This document shows, one piece after another, positions 47,703-57,665 of a stretch of DNA of 64,000 nt. The stretch comes from Dysidea avara (lineage: Eukaryota > Porifera > Demospongiae > Dictyoceratida > Dysideidae), in the NCBI RefSeq assembly GCF_963678975.1, contig NC_089274.1, forward strand, positions 2,468,001 to 2,532,000. The letters run 5' to 3'. The notes beneath the pieces are model-generated. The model made no database searches and had not been told where the DNA came from. It worked only from the letters and a program-made list of their open reading frames with translations. A program made the translations under genes and the position numbers. Position 1 is the first letter of the stretch. Each line of letters begins with the position of its first letter.

Positions 47703-49624
47703 GTTTTGGTTGTGAGCTAGCTTAATCACCGCTTTCTAGGACATCTTGATCGCTTGATTCAGAGCTAATTTACCCCTTGATCGCTTGATTTGATTTTGAT
47801 ACCGGTCGTAGATGGTTCTACAGGACTATTGGTAGTGAATACCCCTTGACAATGGACGTATCGAGGGGACGTATAGGCTGGAGCGACTTTCCTGTTGGTC
47901 GTAGGGGTAGGCATGGAAGGAACTGTACATGTACTACTGTGGGAGGCCTGTGAGGGGTAAAAGGGGGCGCTATTTGTGGCTAAAAGGCTAGATGTAAGTA
48001 ACTTTGGCCGTTATAGTCAGTGTATAAACTTATGATAAAGCTAGTTGTATTAAATGACTTATAAATCTAGTATGGCAAACTGTACCACAGAATCAGGTAC
48101 TCAGGCCACGTTTTTACCGGTATTTAATAACACTAAATACCTCGCTAAATACTATAGTATAAAGTGGAAAAGTTGTGTTTGTGTGCATGCATGTATCATT
48201 GTGATTACATCAGTGACTACAAACAGAGACCTCAACCTGCCGGTAAAGTGCACTAGGAGTGAGGTAAAAATGAGTGAGATTTGCTTACTTATGCATGAGG
48301 TCTCGTCTTAGTAGAAAAATTCCCGTAAAAATTGCAAAATTTACAACTTTCTTTGGCTATTTTCAGTTATACTTCTCCATTTTTAGCCATTAGAGCACTG
48401 TTTAGTGCTTTTCCAAGAGGTTTGAAGTGAAATTAACTTACATGAGAGCTTAATTTTCCAGGCATTGCAATGCGTGAGATGGAAAACCATGCGTGAGATG
48501 GAAAACCATGCGTGAGACAACAATCCAATGAGTAGTTGAGTTGTCTGTACAAAGGCTTATGACACTGAAACTGCTCCCACTTATATGTATGACTTCATTG
48601 ACTTGGCTGACATCTTTTGTAAAATCAGCAAAGTGTCCATCAGAATTAAAGGTTCAACATCTTCAGATATGTGGAATTTACAGCTGGCCTCACTAGGTCA
48701 GCAGGTCGTAAACTGAGACATAAGACAGCATCTAAAAACAATGTGATGAACATACTTTTATTGTATACTCAGATTGGAATAGTTTACCAATAATCGATCT
48801 ATCTTACTCCCTTCAAACCATTGGATTTAAACTTTGGAATCATTTTATCAACAATTTGATAGCATGTAAGTCGCCAATTATTGGCAGATATTAATTATCG
48901 GCACTTCAACAATAGAAGTTACAAGGTATGTGGAGGCTACCAAGTTCCACAATGAGCTGATATATCCTTTAAAACATTTCTTACAATCATTTTCATTCGG
49001 TGATTATTGTTGTTAAAGCGCTATACAATCTATACTGGTTAAGCATGGAATTGCGTTAAAATAATTTTATATTGGAAACCAGTATGCTTTTACATCTAAC
49101 CTGAATCTCTTGAACAGCTGGCCTCATCATAAAAGTTATGTGAAATGGTATTCTCCAAGGACTACACCTCCCATAAAAACTTCACAAAGAATCAACAAGG
49201 CATCATGGAGTTACACACAAAATTACACATTGTGCCAATAATTGGCCAATCACGGAAGTACAGTTGCCAATAATAGGTACTCCTCATGCCAATAATTGGT
49301 GCACGATAGGCATTGTAATTTCTTATAACAAGATGTTCACTCACATGAGATAATTAAAATTTGGTGCAATATGATATGAAGGACTGCTCTGTCAAATGGT
49401 TCAAACTGGAAGTTCATACATCATTCATAATAACAAAAGTTGCCCCTAGCAACCTGAATTTTACAAGATTTGTAGGGGTAAATGTCTATAGTAACATCTC
49501 CAAATTAAAAAAAAAAAAAAAAAGGATAGCATATATAGGTCATGAGATATACCATTTTGAAGTTTGTTGTTTTTCCTATGAGAGGGGGAAACAGTTGCCC
49601 CTTCTGGGCAATCACATAAATAAG
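47703..49624. other. Head-to-head interval between B and C; GCCAATWATTGGC cluster
   Basis: No gene. 48473-48520 has three GCGTGAGATGGAAAACCAT units. 48870-49315 has about five GCCAATAATTGGC-like palindromes (near 48873, 49233, 49264 and 49291) bordered by inverted TATCGG/GATAGGCA sequence, possibly the termini of one element. 49507-49523 is poly(A). Confidence 0.45.
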
Positions 49625-49720
49625 TGACATCATCATATTGCACATGACTGCACAAATAAAAACTTTCCAACCTAGGTGACCTTCCAGACCACATACTTTG
49701 AGTATACTCAGTTCATAGAG
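49625..49720 (+). promoter_or_regulatory. Decayed promoter of copy C
   Basis: Alignable with the promoter of D (ACTGCACAAATAAAAACT, CAGACCACATACT). The CRE-like site reads TGACATCATC instead of TGACGTCATC and the E-box reads CACATG instead of CACGTG. Both changes are CpG to CpA. Confidence 0.6.
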
Positions 49721-51412
49721 ATGGTGCTGCTCGCAGTGACGTACCCGTACTCCCGACTCCAGAGTTTTGTGAATTTTTACACTCTCCTTGTTGGCTGTAT
49801 CCTGGAATAAGGTTCTTTACTTATGCCATTGATGGTGAGTTTGAGGTCACCCCTCATTAACCTGTAATGACGCTTTTGTTGTCATATAGAACATGGATAC
49901 AATTCTGACTTCGCTTATTCCGCGACTATTGACCAAAAGAAATTGAAGGAGAAGTTTAGAATCATTTAAGAGATTTAGAGCTGGTAGGATTGTAGTTGCA
50001 CACAGGAACCACTGGTAATAGAGAAAGCACATTCTGTATGGGTATGATCAAATAGTGCCCAGTCCAAGGGCTGGCACATGCATCATATCAGGAGCTCATA
50101 AGCACCACAAGGTACATATATAGGGCAAGTGCATGTGACAACCTGTCTTGCTTATGTAAAGGTGAAGTTTGGGTCAAATTGATCATTGAACATCAACTGA
50201 AATGTTGATTATTGTTTCAACTATAAGGTCAACTATTACAACTACAAAGATTAAGGGTGATGATTGTCTTACTTTATTGGATTAGACCCTTGGTACTCTG
50301 CTTTGTAACATTTGGTCCCCTCACATAAATTCTGGGAATTCTTTTGTATAACTTTTGATTTGTGTTAACCTGCAGGAAAGGTTTAATTGTTTGTTACCAT
50401 GATCATCACATGTGCTGTTTACTGGCTAGGTTAAACTTTAGCAGTTGTAGTGTTTGTGCATTGCTGTTCAGCAGAATGCAAATTCTTAGTATACCACATC
50501 CACCATCTACCAATATGTACCATTTGCAGGTTGGTTGTATTCTTGTGACATATCACAAAGACCAACAGGTGGACTTGTCAGATCTTATCAAGACAGCTGC
50601 AATGTTATGTGAAGACTGTAATCCTATTGGAGTGAGACAGGTAATGAGTGATTATGTCACATCCCATAACTTAATGTTTTGTAGGATGTTGTCAACTTCA
50701 TAAGAGCTACTCTCAACGTGGAATATTTCAGTTACACTATGATGTGCTACAACGACATGTTTGAGATAATGTGTTGTTATGATATGAAGAGTGAATAATA
50801 AAAAAGGGATCATGAAGTTAGTGTACTACATGTTACATAGAAACAGCTGACTTGTCATTATACTACTATAGGCAGAAGAGATGAAAATCTTGTTGAGGTT
50901 TTTGCAAGGAGTGATGGAGTTCACATTTGAAGTAAGTGTAACTAGTTATTGTTGACCTTTACCATATATGCATGTTGTTTGTGTTTCTTTTTACCTGTTT
51001 ACCGTGTAGAACAATTATTCTAAATCAATAACAACATCACTGAATCATTGACACAACACCTGTTTATTTATTATTGTTCAGTTATAGACTATAGTAGCAT
51101 GCTCTAACACAAAAGGGGTAAGGTGTAACTTACCATCTAGCTATAGACAGGGTTTGGTTACAAGTTCAGTAGGTCATGGCAATGACTCAAGTTCAATATT
51201 GTTATTATACCCATGCAGGAACACAAGAGAGTTGAGGAGTATTTCAGTGTGGTGAAGATGCCCATTCAACTACACATTGGACCATTTCTGTGTCATTATG
51301 GAATTAGTTTGTGTGATCCTATGATTTGAGCCTTAATAAAATAGTGTATTTGATGAATGAGATTTTCAAGTCAACAGTAGATAGATACCAACTAACTGAG
51401 TATATTTCACAA
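49721..51412 (+). pseudogene. Copy C: broken BART-like gene, exons 1-6 only
   Basis: Closest to copy D. Exon equivalents: 49721-49834, about 49890-49970, 50530-50640, 50685-50816, 50872-50931, 51219-51412. Lesions seen: the ATG is out of frame because of a 10-base deletion in exon 1. Exon 2 has lost its last third and its splice donor, and reads into a stop at ATTTAAG. Exon 4 has in-frame TAA TAA where others read Asp-Ile. Exon 6 has a 10-base deletion after DP and is cut off by repeat sequence. Exon 7 is missing. Exons 3 and 5 remain open (VGCILVTYHKDQQ, AEEMKILLRFLQ). Not expected to make a protein of family length. Confidence 0.85.
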
Positions 51413-51612
51413 AATTTTAATAATGACAATTCAGGTGAATTTTGTGCCAAGACCAAGCGGCACAAAAATTCACTTGAATTGTCGTTATTAAAATTTTTAC
51501 CATTAACCTACCATCACAGCCATTTCTTGGCCGCCACCTTGGATTTCACATCTTTTTTCACCATAGCCTTTTTGAGGGCCGCACACTTTTTTTACAGCTT
51601 GGCTGTTTTGGA
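51413..51612. repeat. Rearranged CCAAAACAGCCAAG element closing copy C
   Basis: Begins with a hairpin (AAATTTTAATAATGACAATT, complement ending near 51500) and ends CTTGGCTGTTTTGG. Related to 42055-42214. It sits exactly where homology of copy C to exon 6 stops. Confidence 0.6.
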
Positions 51613-51629
51613 TTAGATTTCCATTGTAC

Positions 51630-52810
51630 TAGCATTATATGAATACAGCTATACCAACAACAATGGGGTGTGTCATAATGTCATTGTGATCAAGTAAAGA
51701 GACTATTGATTGACTTGATTGTTGATTTAATCTCATGATAATCAACACAGGTTACACAACCATTCTTCTTTAATGGAGCATACACATTAACCAACAAAGG
51801 ACTAAGTATACAACAAAGAAAAACAAACTAAACAAGACATGATAAGCTGAATACAACTACTCATTATCATACAACAACAAATGTTCATAAATAGGGGCTG
51901 GCAAGTTGGAAGATGAAAAGAGGCATTGTCTTGGTGGTCAAGAGATAAGTGTGGTATCAAACCCATTGTGAAATTACAGGTATGTACCAAGTATAAGTTC
52001 ACAGCATCTAAATGTGCTGGAAGGATGAAGACCAGCCTGATTGAAGATAAAAGGTGCATCCCCATCCAACTGGTAAGTTTTTTATTGTAGCGTATAAATG
52101 ATGGCTGTGAGCTGCTTCATTTGGCCTCCAGCCTCCATGCAGGGAGGCAGAAAGGCGGATAGGCAGGCATTGCTAAATTAAGGTATTGATACCATATTAT
52201 GACATGCCTTCTATCCCACACTTCATAAAGAAGTACATACAATGAGGTTATAGTAAAGTTGTGTATGGTTTCAATTTTGCTGCTCTTGCAGCTATATAAT
52301 TATTATGATATGGCTTCAAGTTTCCTTTGATCCAACTGAATGTATTTTGATGGTGACCTGCTGGGGTTTAACTTCCATTCCTGAGGTTTAACTTCCATAT
52401 CCTCCTACATTTTTACTTAGATGTATAGTGTTTCAGTAGGATAGAATTGTTTTTAATGTTGTATTTGATGTTAGATGGACTATAATAGTATTGTTCATAA
52501 AGGAGATTTTCATTAGTGTAAGATGCTTTAAAGGTGGCATTTTAGGCAGTGTGTGTCATTTTGGGGGGATCTCTACTTAAACAGTACTACTGTACTATTT
52601 GATAAGTACCATCATACTGTTTGATACTGGTTATACATGTACAGCCTGAATAGTAATCTATACTGAGCTAATATGAGTTGAAGGGACAGGTTGGATGACA
52701 GATTAAAACTAGCTAACTATACATTACAAGGACAGAAAACCCAACAAAAATATTAAACTACATTACTGCACTACCTGTCTTACTGGTCAAGTGAGGAAGA
52801 TCAACTTCTG
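51630..52810 (+). repeat. Tract shared with the 3' flank of copy D
   Basis: Collinear with 62745-64000 (for example GCTATACCAACAA, TGTTGATTTAA, GAAGACCAGCCTGATTGAAG, CTTAAACAGTACTACTGT). It continues past the right edge of the window. No gene inside. It shows that C and D are tandem duplicates and that C has lost intron 6, exon 7 and the adjoining flank. Confidence 0.75.
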
Positions 52811-53717
52811 TGGTCTGACAGTTGTGCTACATCAAGACACATAGTAGTGTGTCATGCAGCCAAGAAAGTAGCACCTCACACTGTGTGCCGGTATATTGAA
52901 AGGAAGAAAGAAGACTTGTTCAATGGTGGCCCCCTCTCCAAAGCACATTATTTAAGAAGGCCGGCTGTGGGCGTGCGCCTGGTTTACTGAAATTGTCAAG
53001 AGAATTTGTGGGAAAAAACACGTTAGTTACACTATAAAACAATTTAGAAGATAGTTTTGTGTGTAATATGTTGGTAAAAGTGGTTTATTTAACAAACGCT
53101 TCCTTAGCAGTGCATAGCAACGTAATTGAACGAATTACGAATATTTCATGAATTACAAAATACGAGAAATAGCTAATTATATTATTGCACAACCCAAACT
53201 ACCCTATTGTAAAGTAGTAATACATAGTTGGTTAATTCATAGTAGCATATACTGTCTATAGTTATTCCAGATGAGTTAGCTAGCTGCATGGCGCCTGGTT
53301 TTTAGAAGTAGCACAACATCAACTTGTTTTCTTTGCTTTCTCTTCTTATAAGGGATCTATGGGGGCCTTTTTATACACTTTGCAAAAAGATTTATAAAAC
53401 CCAAGCACTTAACGCATGATTCGATTGCCTTGAAGTTTGGTACAGATAAAGAGCAAATGAGGGTAAATTCACATGCATACTAAGTTTATAAGGAATCTGA
53501 TATACATATATTATATTCATGGTGATATGATCATTTATTTGTGTCACACTTTAGTCACAGCTATGCAGGGTAAACCAATTATGTGAATAATTTGAAATTT
53601 GATGTGTACATAGGGCTATTGATGGTTTGAGTTAAAGAAGTAACAACTACAGAGTTACAAAGCAAAAATCAAACAACTGTAATTGGTGGGGTCAAGATAC
53701 TTGAATAGAACAGAAGG
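52811..53717. other. Intergenic, nothing recognised
   Basis: No open frame of note. Probably the continuation of the C/D duplicated flank, which cannot be compared beyond the window end. Confidence 0.35.
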
Positions 53718-53795
53718 AAAATTTACCAGAGTTCAAATCTGGGACCTCCATACTGACCACTAGTCACTGACCAATGCTATCACAGCTGTTCACCT
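53718..53795 (-). repeat. tRNA-derived SINE-like fragment
   Basis: On the minus strand TGATAGCATTGGTCAGTG resembles a pol III A box. About 45 bases later CCAGATTTGAACTCTGG forms a perfect 5-bp T-stem with a 7-base loop like a B box. The ends that would form the acceptor stem do not pair, so a functional tRNA is unlikely. A tRNA-derived SINE or a tRNA relic fits better. Confidence 0.45.
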
Positions 53796-54239
53796 CTACT
53801 TTATATGCAAATGAAAATTCTAGCTAATTCGTTGACCACCACATGCACCAGCTGGAGACAATCTGTCACAAACATTTCAATCATAACAGGTGTCATCCTG
53901 TATTCTCTATTACACTTATATATAACAGGCACTCATGAGGGACGTACTAAATGTGTGCCTGAATTGTCCATATTAAATGTATGGCTCACTAATCTTGTTA
54001 TTGCCCCTATCAAAGCACTTTTTTGATAAAAAATTCTGTCATTTAAAGGACTTCACAGAGCTACTAAATGTTTGGGAAGTTGGCCCTTGTAACAAGAAAC
54101 GAGGGCTCAGGTGAACGCAAACAGTAACTTTAGAATGAAATTACCTATTGGCTCCAAATAAAACCAAGTTGTTTCTTTCAACAAGACCTTTAATTTGAAA
54201 CCATGTTTAATGGTGTAAAACAATTAGGGATGCGGCGAT
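53796..54239. other. Intergenic, nothing recognised
   Basis: A 73-codon frame at 53805-54026 looks like chance. Confidence 0.35.
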
Positions 54240-55600
54240 TATGCTGGCATAATTTCGGGAATAATAGGTATGTGTGGGAATCAGGAATTATGCTAGCATT
54301 CTGAGGTGATTATAAAGCTTTAACAGTAGGAAAATATGCAAATTGCACAATTCCGTTAAAAAAAGATCGAGATACTCTAATAGAGCAGTCAGAAACTCTA
54401 ATAGAACAGTCCAGGGGCGGCGGAACCGGGTAGGAAGGGTAGGCAAATGCCTACCCAACTTTTAGTGGTAACTATTGAGCCATGTTCCAAGTCCATAGAA
54501 AGCAGTCTGGTTGCTCTGATTTTTTAGGATCGCTTTTGGTTATTATCACTCGAGATACTCTAATAGAACAGTCATCGATACCCTAATAGAGCAGTCAGTG
54601 ACTATTCATTCCATTAGACTATATTAGCTATGCATTATTTTATAGATGTGAAATTGTCTCCAGATTCAATCGCAGAAAGCAATTTTTCTAAAAATTTCTG
54701 GAGCTGGCCTAAGCATGTTGCAAATGCTGGTTGTGATTGCACAACTATGATGCTGGTGATGGTCATAGAAGTATGATCTTACAGTTGCCTACCCAACATG
54801 TAGACGTTTCCTCCGCCCCTGCAGTCACTGAATATTTACTGTAACAAAGCAGTCATACTGATACAAAATACTCTAATAAAACAACCAGCTAAAGAATGCA
54901 AGGTTAAACATCAATGAAAATGGTCTGATACAGCAATTAACTGGCATTATTAGCCAATTATAGTGGCTTAATTTTGGGAATAATGGGCAATTCTCAAAAG
55001 CATAATAGGTAATTTTTTGAGCACTGCTCAAAAGCATAATGCTCAATTTTTGGAGCATAATAGCCTCATGCCTAAAAACAATGCCCCAGGGAAATTAAAA
55101 CAAAAATGATGAATTTTCATTATAAAATGTCCATAAAGGTTGCCAAGGATTATATGCAATGGCACTATGGACAAAAACTGTCATTGGGAGCACATTTTAT
55201 GATGTGCTAAGTTTAAGTTTGATGCTTTTCTAACAAAGTGCACAAAATGATCATATTTATACACCATGCCACTCTATTATAGCTGATTATTCACATTTCC
55301 TGAAATCTAATAGAGCAGTCACTTACTCTAATACAGCAGTCAGGAAAGGCTGATATCATAGTCTAGCCAAGTCTAGAGCATAATCTCAACTTCAAAAGCA
55401 TAATTTTGAGCATTATGGACTGGATATATTTTTGAGCACTGCTCAAAAGCATAATAGACTATTTTCAAAGCATAATTGGTCAAGCCTACTTAAAAACTTA
55501 TATCTTGACTGCTTTATTATTGGATCTAAAACACCTGTGAACGTCCTACTAGGATATTTAAGCATGATTCAGTGACTGCTCTATTAGAGTATATAGTAAT
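54240..55600. repeat. GCATAATAGG / CTCTAATAGAGCAGTC repeat region
   Basis: At least seven CTCTAATAGAxCAGTC motifs in either orientation (54372-54410, 54550-54600, 55306-55342, 55568-55588), mixed with AAAAGCATAATAGGxxA units (54990-55070, 55375-55480). A MITE (54412-54821) sits in one of the motifs. No coding sequence. Confidence 0.65.
54412..54821. mobile_element. MITE with CAGGGGCGG ends and 5-bp TSD
   Basis: 410 bp. Ends CAGGGGCGGCGGAA and TTTCCTCCGCCCCTG; GTAGG-CCTACCCAAC words inside both ends. CAGTC lies directly outside each end (54407-54411, 54822-54826), splitting a CTAATAGAACAGTCACTG motif. Confidence 0.8.
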
Positions 55601-57017
55601 AAATCTGAACTTTTATTGTGTTTGTCTCTATCCCAACCTGTATCATGCAACATGTGCACAGTTTAAGCTTCTCTAATATAAAATGCACAAAACTGTACCT
55701 ACTATGCTGGAATTATGTTCAGTGCTATTGCCTACCATTAACTATGTCCATATAATTATGCTGGCATTGTTGACACTCAAAGTACACCTCATATGTATTA
55801 TACACACATCTTTGGGACCTACTTGACATTTATAATGAGGTAGTCTTATTAATGAAATCATCAAGTACACTTTAGCTATGTTTGAACCTATATATACCAC
55901 TTTGACACCTCAGATCAAAGGAAACCACAGGGTTATATTTCACATATTGTCCTGACCACATGGCGATATCATGATATAGCCCTGGCCACAATTGCCTTTG
56001 ATGCTGCATGAGGCAGTTACAAAGCATGAATTCCCTTTGATTATTTATATAGAGCTGCTTAAAGTTTTGCATTGTAAGTGAAATGGGAAGACAGGGGCAG
56101 ATCCAGGATTTTGCTAAGAGGGGGGCGGAAGCAAACAGGTAGAAGTCACTCCACAGTGTGCGAAGCACACTCTGCGAAATGCGAAGTATGAGCCTTCTAG
56201 GGGGTCTGAGGGCATTCCCCCCCCCCCCCCCCCCCATGAAAATTTGATGTTCTGAGATTGAATTTGGTGACAATTTTGACTGAAATTTGTTGATAGTTAC
56301 TGGAAGATACAGAGTTAAAAACTATGCAGAATTAGTTTAAACTGCTCCCTAATGAATTTTTGAAAACTTAACATTGTGAGATAATTTTAACTAAAATTTG
56401 TAAATGCTTATGAAAATTCAATGTTGGAAGCATGAATGCTACTGAGCTGTAGTAGCTATAAAGTCTATAAAGAAATTTTGAAAAATATTTACTTTATGAA
56501 AATGATTTTGGTGCTGATTTTGGCTGAAATAAAGTTGAAATTTTTAGAATTAGCATAAGGTCCCCTGCACAAGCATCACAAAAACTTTAAGCAAATAGAT
56601 AATCCTGGCATTTGGTGTGCAGCTGCATTCCCAGAAAATTTCTAGTCACTAGTGTGTGGATAGATCTAGAGTCATTAACTCAATTTAGAACAGGTGTTTT
56701 AGTTGTTTAAAATGACAAACAGTGTTTTATAATTGTGTTACTCTTGACTGTTTTATTAGAGTTAATGACTGTTCTATTAGAGTATCTTGATTTCTAAATG
56801 TAGAGGGTGCTCTATCCCACCTAGTTCCCCTTGTGTTATGTCAATATTGGTAACAATTTGCTATAGACACATTTATTATGTTACACATAGTCATAAACTG
56901 CATAAAAATGTTTGAATTATGTCAAAGGTGCCTAGCTATGTTCAATGAGCAACACCATAAAAAATTCTGAAGGAAGGGAGGCTGCCCTGGAAAAGGGATG
57001 CTTTCCATCAACCTCAA
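55601..57017. other. Intergenic; one probable repeat end
   Basis: 56095-56280 has GGGGCAGATCCAGGATTTTG, AGGGGGTCTGAGGGCATTCC and a run of about 20 C, likely a GCAGATCCAGGA-type element whose other end I could not place. 56745-56795 carries two more GACTGTTxTATTAGAGT motifs. No gene. Confidence 0.4.
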
Positions 57018-57598
57018 TCACTGGGTAACAAGCCCTCCAGTTACGGTAAATGATTCCAGTGTAACCAGGTCCTCAGCTGAAAGGCTATAATCAAACACAT
57101 CAACGTTAGCCTTGATCCTGTCAGGTGTTACGCTCTTTGGGATCACCACTACTTTACGTTCTACTTGAAACCTGATTAAAATTTGAGCTGCAGATTTGTT
57201 GTACTTCTTAGCAATCTCAACAATTTTGGGGTCATCTAGAAGTGATGACTCTCCATGGTCGGTCAGGTGAGCCCAATGGACTATAAGCAGTGGTGACAAT
57301 GTTGTGTTTGGCACTGTGAACAATCAGCTCCTTTTGTATGAGATAGGGGTGACACTCTACCTGTAATGCTGCTGGTTGTATCTTAGCCATCGCCATGATC
57401 TCGCCAATCTGTTTGCTATTGAAATTTGACTGACAATCTGATATGTTTGACCAATCCTTCTTCCACGAGTTTCTCCATAGCAGCCCATGTCTCACAGTAG
57501 TGAGTGTCAGAGTAAATCAAACTACCATCAGGGAACTTGTCATCTCCAGCTCTGAAGCCGATAAGCCACGTGGCTTGCAGATAGACTAGTGACGTCAT
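57018..57598 (-). pseudogene. Aldo-keto reductase fragment (AKR1A1-like), frameshifted
   Basis: Minus-strand reading from 57598 gives the C-terminal two-thirds of an NADPH aldo-keto reductase without introns: [118 protein letters not shown] and IPKS are hallmark AKR segments. A 4-base insertion near 57435 and a deletion near 57250 shift the frame. The N-terminal third with the catalytic Tyr and Asp is absent. It abuts the CRE-like site of copy D. A retrocopy or an exon-fused fragment are both possible. Confidence 0.85.
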
Positions 57599-57665
57599 CA
57601 CATTGCACGTGACTGCACAAATAAAAACTGCTTGACCTCCCAGACCACATACTCAGTTTATAGAG
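57590..57665 (+). promoter_or_regulatory. Promoter of copy D
   Basis: TGACGTCATCA (57590-57600, a full CRE palindrome), CACGTG (57606-57611), ACTGCACAAATAAAAACTG (a possible TATA-like AAATAAAA) and CAGACCACATACTCAG lead to the ATG at 57666. Another CACGTG (57567-57572) falls in the AKR fragment. Confidence 0.6.

Noticed and set aside
50362-50703. 113-codon gene and similar frame at 58457-58774
   Set aside because: Both are exon 3 of copies C and D read through intron sequence on either side; splice sites define only 37 codons.
53718-53795. Functional tRNA gene
   Set aside because: The T-arm is good but no acceptor stem forms and the anticodon arm is weak.
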